A stretch of DNA of 64,000 nt from Trogon surrucura (GCA_020746105.1 CM036617.1:42685898-42749897), one strand, 5' to 3'; shown: positions 39,976 to 51,905, numbered from the stretch's first letter. Translations and numbers: made by a program. Notes: generated by a model not told the origin, from the letters alone.

Positions 39976-40530
39976 TGTTACTGGCAAAGCCCAGCAGACA
40001 ATTAAGCAGCACTCAAACTCTCACTCACTTCCCCACCCCACCTTCAATGGGATGGGAGAAAAGGAAAGAAAGAATAAAAGCAAGAAAATGTGGATGTCTA
40101 GAACTTTATTTTTTTAAAAAACTAAGTTTAATAAGTGAAGCGGAAGATAAATGAAAACAGTATAAAACAAGTGATGCAATGACAATCATTCACTGATTCT
40201 CAAGGCCAGACAGATGTCCAGCAAGTTCCCGTAAGATGGCTAACCTTCTTAAAACCTGCTTTTTTTTCCCTTTTATTGCTAAGCATACAGTATGAAGCAT
40301 CTCTGGTTAATTCAGGTTATTTAAATGGTTGTGTCAGGTCCCAATTTATTGCACAACCTCCAGTCTTTACACTACAGGGTCACAGTCAGAAACAGTGAAG
40401 GCCTCGATGCTAGTAAGGCTAGAACATAAGTGTCTTATCAGTATTTTTTTTTATTACAAATCTAAAACACAGCACCATATGAACTGCTATGAAGAATACT
40501 AACTTGATCCTAATCAGGTATACTGTCTTT
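39976..40530 (-). mobile_element. Solo ERV LTR (family 1), diverged
   Basis: Read on the minus strand from about 40530, it has CAAGTTAGTATTCTTCATAG, ATGGTGCTGTGTTTTAGATT and TACTGATAA. These are the same ordered blocks that open the LTR at 57345. The other end carries the GGGATGG...GGAAGTGAGTGAG U5 block (about 40025-40055) and an inverted TGTTACTGGCAAAGCCCAGC edge starting at 39976. The middle resembles the 21253 copy (AGTGATGCAATGACAATCA near 40170), so 21253 and 39976 form a closer pair within the family. The high-coordinate boundary is approximate. Confidence 0.78.
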
Positions 40531-43232
40531 ATATCCCTTTCCTTTTCTCTCTTTCTTCCAAGAACAGCATCTCCAGCACGCTGTGATTTATATTCTTTTG
40601 TTCTTAATAATATAGTGTTATATATTTCATTATATTTCACTTCTGTATGCTAATACTGAATATAATTTCTCCTTTTTCAGACCTCCTGAAGCCTGGCTTC
40701 TTAGGTTCTAAACATAAGCTCATAGGAACACACATTCTTATGCCCAGCAGACAAGATCAGCACAAAAGTATTTGTGCATTGTTTATCACTCCAGTCTTTC
40801 CTGAAACCACAAGCTTACAAACGTGAACAAGGACACTGTTTTCATGAAATAACAACATAAATTGCAAAGTAGTCCATGAAGAACTGGCCTTCTCCCCAAA
40901 AAAATCAATAAACAACATTTTTATTATTGGAAAGGTACTGAATCAATGAAAAAGCTGTATTTGTAATTGCTCCTGCAAATACTACAGCCTTCATATCAAC
41001 GTCCTTCAGTTATGTCACTCAGAGAAAACAGCTAAGGGTGACATGCAGACTTTTCCTTTTGTGCAGCTAAGGCAGATATAACAGAGTAAAATACAAATGC
41101 TTTCTTCTATCCAAGTATTATAAACTAAAAAATAGCTGACCTCTGTCACCAGAGACCCAGATTGCTCTAGACTTTTTAATAATGTTAACCATGCAATATC
41201 TTAGTAATATCAGTAATATTAGTAATTTTAGCAATATTAGCAATATTAGTGATGAAGTACTGAAATTTGCATTTCAAAGATGGAAAATTTAGGCAAAGAT
41301 AGAGCAAACAAATAGGTAGTGCATAAAGTCCAGAGGAAATAGAGTGTACCTTAATCAGGAAGAGAAAAGAAATCTGATTAGTATCCAGGTATAGATAGAT
41401 TTTGCCAGGAAATACTATAGCTGCCTCACGTTCTTCTATTGCTCAGGCTCAGGGGCTACCCCAGAAGCTACTTAACTTAATCTGAACATTTTGTTATCTA
41501 TTTCACACTTGAAGCCCATTCAAAAGTCAGAAATGGGCCTGCACCTGAGATCCCTATGGGACTCTACCCGAAAGGTATGTCTGATAGAGGGACAACACTG
41601 AGTTCACTGTAGAGGTGACTTATGGTTAGTGGTTTTGTTTTGGTTTGGGTTTTTGTTTTATTTTTTTAATAGACAAAATATCAGGCAGGGGTGAGAGGCA
41701 CAGCAACCTTTTTTTTTTTTCATGAGGGAAAGGAAGCAAAGGGAAGCAAAGAGAAGAGAAAGATCAAGATGTACCTAAATAATTTTGTCTTGAGTTGTCA
41801 CTTACCAGCTGAGTGTGTCAAATTTGATGTTTGTGAGCTATTAGCATATCATAAAGAAGAGGCAAGACTTATTGTTCATACCACGGTTTGTGTGAGAAAA
41901 CCAAAAGTGAGATGCATCTCCCTTTGCTTTATCCACCTAAAAGCTGCATATCTACTATACACTACTGCCTCAGACTCACTCTGTATCCAGTGGGCTATTT
42001 GCAGAGGACAATTCTTTAATTCAAGACAACTGTTTAAAATAGATTATATGATTTTCTCTTAAAAATAATCTCAGGATTGGAGAAGACATTTTTTTTTGTG
42101 TGTGTGTGTGTGGTAAATAGAGCTTGATTCACTACTTCTGTGTTGCAAAAATGAGAACAGCATCATGCATTCTGCTTTTGCTTTACAGGGTAAAAATATT
42201 CACACTCAAGAAAAGCTATACAATCACTAGAAAGACATTCTTAGAATCAGTACTTTAAGTAGACTTCAAAATATTTTATTTTGTCACCTAATACTTTGCT
42301 CCTCAGACAACAAAATTCACTGTGTAAACAGAGAAAAAGTCATGCTTTCTTTAATGTGCTATTCTAAGGCTTTGCTGACAACATCTACAAGATTCCTACA
42401 ACCAGTGATTAAGTTAAGAAATCATTATACTGAATTATCGAAAAAATGGCCCAGAAGAGAAAAGATTTAAGCAACAATTAAAGTGAATTCACCCCACCCT
42501 AGATGCTGAGTGCAGGGTGATATGATGAACTTGCAATATTCATATAACCCTCAAGCATATTTACAGCAAGTAATAGTCAATAATTCAATAAGATATGTTT
42601 TATAGGTTAGGAGGTTATGAGCATATTTTCCACAGAACTACTGAGCATAAATAATGTTAAAATTAACTGGTATTAAATTACATTATGTAGTTAATTATTT
42701 CTTTAAAAGAACTTTACTGAAAGCATTAGTTTTGATTCTTTTGACGGTTTGTTGATTTGTTTGAAGTCTCAAAGTCCTACTTCTATGTTGATCCTATGAA
42801 ATCTTAATGCAAGGGATAGGAAAGCAAATCAAGGAAACAGCAGGAAATTATTTTTCATTCCCCTGTCACTTTGTCAACTCTGGTAAGCATGTGAACTCAT
42901 CCTAAAAGCAGTTGCAAACCCATGAGGTGTGAGTTCATTGACAGGAAATCAGTAAGATCAAAAGATAATGCACATGTGATTTTTTGGTGTCTATCATTCC
43001 TCCCGCTGCGACACAGTCTCTTAGCTCTGTACAGTGTGAGAGTCTGAGCACTGACAGTGCAGGACCATCTTGTGGTGTTTTCATTCCGAGAGACACAAAG
43101 TAGATATTTTCAGCTGCTACCAGAAACAGATGCAGTAATAGTGCACTCAGACTTTGCTTGTATGCTTCACATTCAGAAATTGTCAGCTTTCTGTTTTGCA
43201 CATAAAAAACCTGCAAAATGCATGAAGTATGA
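40531..43232. other. Unique DNA with small tandem repeats
   Basis: A 9-bp minisatellite sits at 41201-41254 and a (GT)n run at 42098-42113. The 123-codon frame at 41691-42062 begins in a T-run and has no recognisable features. Confidence 0.5.
41201..41254 (+). repeat. Six-unit 9-bp minisatellite
   Basis: Units are TTAGTAATA, TCAGTAATA, TTAGTAATT, TTAGCAATA, TTAGCAATA and TTAGTGATG, contiguous and in phase. Confidence 0.9.
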
Positions 43233-44018
43233 TGTCAACAGTTAGGGTTGGGCCAGCCACTAAATGCTGACAGATTCTCTCTAACCCGCAAAAGGGAAGG
43301 GAAATGCAATAAGGCAACTTATGTATTGGAAAATAAAACTAAAACAGCTTTAATAAAACAATAATAAAACTAATAAGGAAATCATTAAAAAAATGAACTC
43401 TATATGAATATATATAAATCCGATTTTGAACCCATCTCCTCTCCGATAGCAATCCCTACTGATGCTACAAAGCAGGCAGGCACTGGGGAAGTCCTAGTCT
43501 CAGCAGCAGCAGGAAGATGGATATGGTAGCTGGATTCAGGAAATCAGAATTGGGATCAAAGACAGAAGATCAGACAGAGTCTTCTTCAGACACCGGCCAC
43601 TGAAGAGAAAGAAGGCTTAACCCCCATGATCCCTCAGTTTTACACTGAATAGGATGTATATGAAATGGAATTCTCTTGTTGGTCACCTATCCTGTCTGTT
43701 ACTCACCTATCCTGTCTGTTACTCACCAGAGGTGCAACCTTTTACTTCTTTGTGACCCATTTTACTTTCCAGCACCCCCAGCGTGGCACACAAGAGCCAG
43801 CAGTGGCCTTGGTCACTAGGGGAATTAGTATAAACAAGAGCCTTCCTGCATCCCAGTCCCAGGCAATAACTAAACGTCAGGTGTTATCACTGCCAGCAGC
43901 AGGCACTGTCTGCAAAAACATGCTGCTGACTTTAGAAAGTGCAGCCTCTTAGAAGAAACTGAGCTGAGAAGTAAAAATCACTGAACAGAATTAGTTCTGT
44001 TTAGCTCAAACCAGGACA
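43233..44018 (-). mobile_element. Solo ERV LTR (family 2), 786 bp, 5-bp target duplication
   Basis: On the minus strand it begins TGTCCTGGTTTGAGCTAAAC (44018 downward) and ends GTTGACA at 43233. The flanking 5 bases are identical, TATGA at 43228-43232 and at 44019-44023, so both boundaries are firm and the copy is a solo LTR left by recombination. Five-base duplications are typical of ERVL-type integration (established knowledge). The TATA site is mutated to TGTAAA (minus, 43639-43644), where the sister copy at 52258 keeps TATAAA. A 20-bp tandem duplication lies at 43683-43727. No coding sequence. Confidence 0.92.
43683..43727 (+). repeat. 20-bp direct tandem duplication inside LTR
   Basis: TCACCTATCCTGTCTGTTAC occurs at 43683-43702 and again at 43703-43722, followed by a TCACC partial third unit. 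The sister LTR near 52200 lacks it. Confidence 0.9.
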
Positions 44019-44023
44019 TATGA

Positions 44024-45941
44024 ACTCCAAATCATCCTTTGTTCTAAATCTGATCAGCTTCAATCGTGCTGTATGTATGTTCACACAATCATGTCAAAAG
44101 GCAAGTCTACGTCTAATCTCCTCTCAAACTGCAGTACAGTATTTGCAATGGAGAGTCATTTTTATGGTCGCATTCATCTATATTTACAGTATATAACACC
44201 ATTACTTCAATTACAGTAGCTCTGCCTCTTTCTGACCTGATTCCCTGAGGCTTAGCAGTCACAGGAGGTTAATCTGGTTTTCTGATTTTTGATTTACTCC
44301 AAGTTCCAGTATCTTTACTTTTATGCAAGTTTCCTAAGGGCTGTGCACTGGAGTGGACACATGCACAATCTCTCATCCTCTTTAGTTCAAGCATAAATTC
44401 AGACCAAAATAAAAGCCTGGCTTTTACAAAGCTCAGGAAAATGATGGTAGAATCACAAAGTCATTAAAAGTAAACAAATTCTAGAGAGGGTGGGAATCAA
44501 CTTAAAAAAAAACAAAAACAAACAAACAAAAAAAAACCCACCCAAACTGTGTCACTTGGAAATGACATAATTTGACTTCTGTGAGCCTCTGGGATTCTGT
44601 GACCCAGCCGACAGACTTTCTTCCAAATATTTGCTGAAAGGAACCAAATTAAAAAACGTACCACTTGTTTGGGAGGATGGGAGGTGGAGGATATCTCACT
44701 CCCCATTAACATTACTCCAATCTCCGTGAGGAAGGAAATAGCTCCTCTACCTTGAGAAAAGACCTCTGGGTAAAAAAGCCTGAAGCTATTTCACTCACAC
44801 CTTATGAAAAAATAATACTATATGCCATTATATATACATGTATCTCCAGCACCTGTCTTGTAACAAATGTATAATGGCTTTCTTTTCTGCAAAGACTATG
44901 AACGAATAAAAGATTCTATTAACAGCTTGAGACTAAACTAGAATACACAGTAGGTACATACATATTTTAAAGAAGTATATTACCTTAAGTGTCATTTCAA
45001 GTGCCAGAAGCCCACTGGAATGACCATATGGGTATCACTAGCTGGAGACGTGTTTACTTTACACAAACTTTAATTCAGCTTGATTATCTGCAGGCATGAT
45101 TTAGCTGATGATGAAATTAGTAGCAAATAAAATGGTCTATCTAGTATCTTATTAGGTGATTCTTTTAGCTGTATCTAGGGAAGATTATTTAATTCTTGAC
45201 TATGAAAAATGGAAAAGAGAAATTTAAATATAACTAGTAAATTTTCTGTAAATTGGCAATTTTTTTTCAAGACAGCAATTACAATAAGGAAAGCTACTTT
45301 AAAGTGCGTGTCACTCAAGCTGATGTGGATTCTTTTTCCTCATACGGTGATCATCCACTCATCTTCCTACACCTCCAATTTTCAGGTTTTCTCATTACTT
45401 CTTTGGGTCTTTTTGTTTCTCTTCACTTCTATACAAAATGTAATTTTATGCACCATATACTTAGGTATTTTAATAACGTTCTGCAAAGCCAGGTAAATTA
45501 TTAGTAGCTCAGACAAACGCATACACGATGCATTGTATTTGTTTCTCCTGCAAGTCCTCCAAACAAATTTTAGACAATCCTCTTTCCTCAATAACAGTGA
45601 AGTAAGCTAGCCTAATTAGTGTCACTGGATATCACTACAATATTAATTTCCATTACTCACTCTTGCATGAGATGATATGATGATGATACGAAATAGTATT
45701 ACAGAAAAATGTGTCGCCTAGCTGAAAACCCTGCTAAATGTAATAGTACTGGAAGTCAGTAAAGGTTTATTGAATAACACTATGGTAATTGTTTGAACGA
45801 AGGGCAATATAATTCTAATTTGAGAAAAAAATATATGATGATGAATTTATTTTCTATATTTTCCTCTCTCACATTTCACTTGTGTGGGCTTTCCTTAAAG
45901 TAAGATAAATATCTAGCCCAAAATGAGAAAGCAATATTAGA
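44024..45941. other. Unique DNA, no gene seen
   Basis: An A/C-rich run lies at 44502-44541 and GAT-type simple sequence near 45670-45692. No other structure was recognised. Confidence 0.5.
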
Positions 45942-46119
45942 GATCATGGAATCATAGAATAGCCTGGTCTGGAAGGGATCTTAAAGATCATTTAATCCAA
46001 CCTCCCTGTCACGGGCAGAGACGCCTCTCAACTAGATCAGGCAACACATGGGGACCCAATGGGGATCAAAGCAGCAACCTTGGTGTTATCAGCACCACAC
46101 TCTAACTGGGTGAGCAGAG
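45942..46119 (-). mobile_element. tRNA-Ile SINE with CR1 tail, copy C
   Basis: In reverse complement the element starts in a tRNA-like head. TTAGAGTGTGGTGCTGATAA and CACCAAGGTTGC (46075-46102) match tRNA-Ile, with anticodon loop CTGATAA (46086-46092), anticodon GAT. A degraded B box (GCTTTGATCC) follows. A roughly 55-base central body (CATGTGTTGCCTGATCTAG, GAGAGGCGTCTCTGCCC) leads to a CR1-derived 3' end: GGTTGGATTAAATGATC, AAGATCCCTTCCAG and a CTATTCTATGATTCCATGATC terminus at 45942-45963. This is the pol III-transcribed, CR1-mobilised design known from avian TguSINE1-like elements. The 5' end of the tRNA part is eroded (GCTCTGCTCACCCAG). It encodes no protein and depends on CR1 RT for movement. 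Confidence 0.85.
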
Positions 46120-46410
46120 CAAATTCGTTCTAACAGATGTGAAAATGAAGATACTTCCTTACCACTTACATGGTACCTTAATTCCCACTTACACAGGTAT
46201 TCCTCACAAAGTTAATACTAAGACCTTTTTCTTAAAAAAAAAAAAAATAAATGAAAGTATTTGAAAGGTATACTTTTCTAAAAGCTTGTTTCAACCTAAA
46301 TGTCACATGTAAGCACTGGATGTAGAAGTCAAAATGTATGAATGTTTGCCTTGAACGTTTCTTGGACAGAACAGGCCACTGGCAAAAACGGACACCGGTT
46401 TCCGCTCCTG

Positions 46411-47216
46411 TGTGGCAAACTGATAAGTGCTAAATGGAATGTAGGACAGGGATCTGATAAGGCAAACCAGGAAACAGATACCCAGATGCCTCAAACAGTT
46501 TTGGCGTTGAATATGTATGAGGGAAGGAGTCTTGTGAAGGCAGGATGGCTTTGCGTTCCAGCTTATATTCCATGGATAGCTGAGTGACAATCACACATGC
46601 TAATGAAGGTTATAGTAAACATTGAAGTGTCTTGCTCCCCTACCTCACGTACTGGACGTTCCCATGTAGAAGTGTATAAATGGAGGTGGGAAAAAGCAAA
46701 AAGGAGAAGTTTGAAGGGAGAAGCATGAAGACAGAGATGAAGACAACATAAAGAAAGAAGGAATAAGAAAGAAGGAGACCAGGAGGAGAAGTAATGAAGA
46801 AGAAAAGACGATGGTATCCTTGAACCCTCATTGGCAGAACTAATGCAGGAACCCAGACCGGTGATCTCTCTCTTTTTCTCTCACTCTCTTTCCCTTTCCC
46901 CTTTCTTGCTAAATAATGTAAGCCCTATGATACCACTTACTTAGTTTATACTTAGTTTCTTTCTTGTAAAGTATAATACTGCCTAAGTTGTTATATGTCC
47001 TTTTTCCTCATTATCATTAAGTTACTGCAGTTTGTTTGATTATCGTTAAGTGATATTAGATCGCTTGCTCTAATCTGTCTTGTAACTTAACCAATTTTCA
47101 TGAGTCTGATCTATACATTGTGATAAATTAATAAATGTTTGTGTAAGGACCTTGAGACTTGTCTCACCATTGTCCACCCTGTTGGGGAATTATGAATCTA
47201 AGTCAGTTTTACCACA
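46411..47216 (+). mobile_element. Solo ERV LTR (distinct family), 806 bp, near-perfect 6-bp TSD
   Basis: The ends are TGTGGCAAACTG (46411) and CAGTTTTACCACA (to 47216), an imperfect inverted pair. Flanks are CTCCTG (46405-46410) and CTCCTA (47217-47222), identical in five of six positions, as expected of a 6-bp duplication typical of ERVK/class II integration. TATAAA is at 46675-46680 and AATAAA at 47130-47135, giving a U3 of about 290 bp and a long R. The stretch 46685-46800 is strongly purine-rich. No internal retroviral genes remain. The ORFs inside it (for example 46342-46587) are chance. Confidence 0.82.
47130..47135 (+). terminator. Polyadenylation signal of the LTR
   Basis: AATAAA about 80 bases before the LTR end, in the expected R/U5 position. 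Confidence 0.5.
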
Positions 47217-47222
47217 CTCCTA

Positions 47223-48373
47223 GGCAGGGCGTGGCACTAGGCTGATTTGAGTGGCAATTAAAGATGCAAGTAATTAGTGTCAGGAAAAGACATTCAGAAT
47301 GTGTCAATGCAAACCTTTGTAAATGGTCATTTTTAAGGTAAAAAGTATTTAGAAAAGAAGTAACTTTTAAGGTATTTGGTCCCCGTGTTCCTTCCTCTCT
47401 GTTAATGAGTTTTCATAGGTTGCTACAGGTGACTTAAAAATGAAGAACTTTTACTAATACACGTTGATAGTTCCTTTGGGATTGAGTGGTAGAGTGCTGC
47501 AATTTCCCTAGTTGTTGAAATAATTTCCTCTTCCACAGTTAATAACAGCCTGTTTATTAATTTCCTAGAAAACAACAATATACTCTGTCTCTGTTGGCTA
47601 TTATGAACAGCTTTATCTGACGGTCCTAGTGGTTTGCAATGCAGTCTTTAGCAGAACTAAACACACTAATAAGAACTAAGTATGCTAATAAGTCTTTTTT
47701 ATGGAGCCATTTTACATAAGTGTCCTCAAGGTAGCAGGTACCTTGCTTCAAATATTCATCAAATTCCAGCAATGAAATGGATAATAACAACATACATTTC
47801 TTCCTTTACAGTTCTTCTTCTGTCTTTTATACAGAGACCTTTATTTTTATCAAAGCAATTTAGACCTAAGTATTTTAGCAAATTAACACCACAATGCAAA
47901 CACAAAGTGTTAATTTTCCTGAAAATACACTCTGTTCTATTGTACTAGATTACAAGGTCCTGTATCTGAACGTTCACACCATGAAGTTACTATGAAATAG
48001 TTCTTTATTCTGCTAAAGAATTTGGAGAATGAAAAAATGAATATTGCATGGGTCATCTGACTTACTAATCCTATGATCTGTATTTCAGGATCACAAATTT
48101 ATGTAAAGGAATGCTATTTTTTTCTGTCTAATTGGAAACAGAAATAAATATATTATGCTCTAAAGCATACCTCGATCAATAGTTATTCTCCACAGTGTTA
48201 AAAAATCATAAGCATTCTTTACTAGAGAGATCTAACTGCTCTATGCAAAATGCCAACAAAGAGGATAGGAATACTTGTGAAGAGATAGAGGGGGGAAAAA
48301 AAAGATGTTTTCTGTGTACCTTCCAGTTTGACTTAACCAGAGAACACTTGCTTACTTAATGTTGGACTCTCAC
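47223..48373. other. Unique DNA, no gene seen
   Basis: AT-rich sequence between the solo LTR and the candidate exon. No repeat recognised. Confidence 0.5.
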
Positions 48374-48592
48374 CCTCCGGACTTCATAATCCGTTGGCAG
48401 TGCCCTTGGAAGAACATGTAGGAGGTATACTTCTTGTTTAACTTCTCTGCTTGACCTTCACAGTATTCGCCTACTGTGCTGTCAGTAAGAACAGGTCTTA
48501 AAGGATACGTGACGCTGGAAGGATAGTTAAGAGCAGCATCAAGCAATTTTTCCATCTCTGAGTAGTTGCAGGTGGGAATGAGCAGATAAAAA
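48374..48592 (-). CDS. Candidate protein-coding exon, unidentified
   Basis: On the minus strand the 219-base segment is open in one frame for 72 codons plus flanking partial codons. It starts after an AG acceptor (TTTTTCTGCTTAACAAATAG) and ends at a good donor, GGAGG|GTGAGA. The translation begins FYLLIPTCNYSEMEKLLDAA, continues with a proline-containing SSVTYPLRP region and has DSTVGEYCEGQ and NKKYTSYMFFQGHC segments. Its residue mix is balanced, unlike the K/I/N/F-heavy chance ORFs around it, and it has three cysteines. The in-frame TGA just past the donor would be intronic. I do not recognise the family. The acceptor tract is only fair and no companion exon is identified nearby, so it could be a chance frame or an old repeat. 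Confidence 0.35.
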
Positions 48593-48892
48593 CTCTATTT
48601 GTTAAGCAGAAAAATCTATTGAGAAAACATCAAAAGGAAATTAAAGATAAGTTGCTGACATGCAAAAATCTCTTGGTTTGATGCAAATTCCTCAAATTGG
48701 ACTGCAAGTCTAATTTGACACCCACAAAAATGAACGATTGTTATTTATGAAGTCTCCTTTATATTTGACCTATTACTCCTCTGCATGTTAGTATCTCTTC
48801 AGAGTTCTTGACTAAGACCAAGTATCTCAGATTTCTTTTCAGACTTGTGAGGAGACAAGCCATTGGCTAATATTACCGAGTTCAGTTGTAGG

Positions 48893-49076
48893 CATAGAGG
48901 CATAGAATGGCCTAGGTTGGAAGGGACCTTAGAGATCATTTTAATCCAAGCTCCTTGCCGTGGGCAGGGACGTCATCTCTCAACTAGCTCAGGAAACACA
49001 TGAGAACCGAACAGGAATTGAACTAGCTATCTTTGGTGTTTCAAGCACAATGCTCAACCCACTGAGCTCCAGACAC
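48893..49076 (-). mobile_element. tRNA-Ile SINE with CR1 tail, copy B
   Basis: In reverse complement the tRNA-like head begins near 49076 with an A-box-like GAGCTCAGTGGGTTGAG. It contains the anticodon-loop sequence CTTGAAA (49039-49045) closed by GTG/CAC stem pairs, and a B-box-like AGTTCAATTC (49015-49024). The body (CTCATGTGTTTCCTGAGC, GAGAGATGACGTCCCTGCCC) is very similar to copy A at 56428. The 3' end is CR1-derived: GGATTAAAATGATCTCTAAG, GGTCCCTTCCAACC and TTCTATGCCTCTATGCC. It shares with copy A the CTTGAAA loop and the extra A in ATTAAAATGATC, unlike copy C. Confidence 0.88.
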
Positions 49077-51905
49077 AAACCGGACAAAGAATAAAAAGAG
49101 AGATGGAAACAGAAATTAAATTAATTGTTTTAAGTCCTGTAACAGTTGGTGGTAGATTTATTAAGAGAATTCAAGATTTCTTAGTCATAGTTCAGAGAGT
49201 TTATATGGTGAAGACAGTCCTTTTCACTGATAAAATTGTTAGCCAGGACAGAGGGGTCTGTAGCCCTTATTTTAGTGAGAATTTTTAGTGTTTTGTTTCA
49301 GTAAGTACTGTAGGATCAAGAGGAAGCAATGACTGTTAAGGAAAATCAAAGTGTTTGCAAACTCCTTTCTCCTGTATCTATAAACGCAATTTAAATATCC
49401 AGGCATATGAAAAGAAATTGATCTTTCTGAAACTTCTGATTATTGTATAGATTAGTGAAGCAATCAATTTACTGAAAGAAAACACAAACTTGAGTCAGAA
49501 AATCAAATGCCTTTGCAACACCTCCTCACACATGGATTCACTCAAACATGGAGACCAATAATATCTTTTTCCTGCTGCTTATAGAATATTGACAATTTCG
49601 ATTTGCATTGGCTAATATTGTAAAAGAGTTCTTTTTAGTTGCACAGCTATGGAAGCATGAAAATACTTTGATAGCAGTTATTTGCCCTTGGTGAAATTCA
49701 GTGAAGGATTCAGAAGCTTGTATGCTTATAGCAAAAATTAATATGTGCTCATCTGCCAGAGACACAGTAAGCTGAAAATACACTTTTACAGCATTTACCT
49801 ATTTTAAAATATAATTTTTTTTTGGAAGTCAAGATATTACTTGGTATAAACTTCTTAGAGTTTTCTATTTTCTCTTAGTCTAGTACAATTGTTAAAGTAT
49901 ATGTTTTCAAACAGTTTTCCACCAGTTTGTGATGTTTGGCTTCTTGAGACTATTGTGTCATGTTTCTTTATGGCATGGAAGGAGAGGCAGGAGTTCAAGA
50001 ATACCCACCATCCTTAATGGAAGTATATTTTTTAAGGAGTACTGAGAATACAGAGAGGCTTTTTTTGTTTGTTTGTTTTCCCAGCCCTGGAAATGAAGAG
50101 AGTACAGAATGAACACTTCAGATCTGATATCCTTCCACAGTACGGATGAAACTTTACAAAAAAAACCTGATGCTGCAAGCATGCAATCGGCTTTTAACTT
50201 GTTCTTGCAACATTACTAACTCTCTTCCTATAGATTACCACATGGAAGCCAAAATAGATTTAATGATGACTCATTCGAAATATTATTCATGGCATTACTA
50301 AGCAGCAGCAAGACAATTAAGCTATAACATCACAGAAAGAGAGCATTACAACTTATTGCCCAGCTTTTGTGCCTATAAAGGAAAGGCATAAATATAAAAA
50401 TAAGATTATTCATTTTAGATAGACTCTTGATTTCTTCATTTATAAATTTCAATAGAAAATATACTCTTTGTATGTTGACATTTTGTTTCTTTCTACCCTC
50501 CTGCTGAACAAGAGGTAAGAGAGAAGTGAGTAAGCGCTTATCTCATTTCAATTGAAAAGACAGTTGAATACAATAAAACTGTATCAACAGAAAAAGATGG
50601 CAAAATTTTGATTCACTCTGGAATATTAGCTGAAGATCGCCTACACTGAGTAAACTGTGATTTGCCAGAATTATGACTCCATTTTGTACAGCAGATGAAT
50701 GCTCAGTGTGTCCTCCCCATAACAGTGAAATGGCTTCTGTGTACTAGGACTGCATTTGTTACATCAATTTAATGAACTCACCTAGCATATACTCCCTTAT
50801 GTACATCATGCTCAGTTCAGTATATTAATTGCCCAAAGAAATCTCCACACTACCAACAACATGTGAATAGTCTCTGTTTCAGATGATGACTTGTAACACC
50901 TACTGTCAAACCTTTGACATTTTATTTAGACTAATGCAGTAACAGAACGTGAAACTAAAGCAATTCAACTACTGTAGCTAATAATAAGTAAGGAGCAGCA
51001 GGAAGGCATCATGATCTTCACACTGTTGCTGGAGAGTTTTCTCTGCTTTTTACTGACAGCACTGCCAGCACAAATTTAGGGTCTGGCTACACGCTGGGTA
51101 GAAGTGAATTTCCTACACTCACTTTTCAGTGATTCAGCTGCAGAAAAGGTAGAGTCTCCTTTAAGTGGCTGTCTACACGGATGGGTTGACCTAGAGCGAT
51201 AGATTCCATCCAGCTGAGCAGCACAATAATGCACATGCTCAAAGGTCTCTGCTCCAGGGAAGGTTGTGTGTCACGCCACTAAGTACAGCTGTCAGCAAGT
51301 ACATAAGAGCAGAGGAGAACGGATGAAAAGGCAAATAAAATAATTAATGGTATTCTGTATGACTTGAAGACAAAACACATGGCTTCTTGGTGGTACTTCC
51401 ATAGCTGTTCATACTGATGGATTCTGACACGATCAAAAGCTCTGTACTTTTTAAATGGCAAGAAAAATCTAGGGTGTTTTTGTTCAGCCATTGTTGCAGT
51501 TCTGACAGCTGCTCTCCTCAGTATGAAAGATGGGAGTTAACTCAACAAAGCTACAGAACAGACTACCGTTCTCAGGAATGGAATTAGTACATGGATGCAT
51601 AGATGTGGATTGAGATATTTGAAATTAATTTTCTGTCACTATCCAGCAGTTTCAGTTCAAGCTCATGTCTCCCTTTTACACGATAATATTATCATCTAGC
51701 ATACAATTCTTTCAGATATTGAGGTATTTAGTATTGTAGCAATTAGAAAAACTCCTCCTCTTGCATTTTGATATAAATTCAATATAATGCAGTGCTCAAT
51801 TGTGATATCTGCAGATATTGAAAATTTGTATAAATACAGGGAGGATAAAAACAAAAAAAAGGAGTAAAGAAGGTATAAATGTGTGTCTTATGGTGGTCTA
51901 ATATT
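49077..51905. other. Unique DNA, no gene seen
   Basis: No repeat tail or LTR recognised. A 70-codon minus frame at 51279-51491 starts in a good Kozak context (CAACAATGG) but has no recognised family or donor, and is not called. Confidence 0.5.

Noticed and set aside
41691-42062. 123-codon plus-strand ORF
   Set aside because: It begins across a T-run encoding FFFF, has no recognisable motif or splice context, and is composition-driven.
51279-51491. 70-codon minus ORF with a good Kozak context
   Set aside because: There is no donor at a sensible place and no recognised family; the hydrophobic end is AT-driven.
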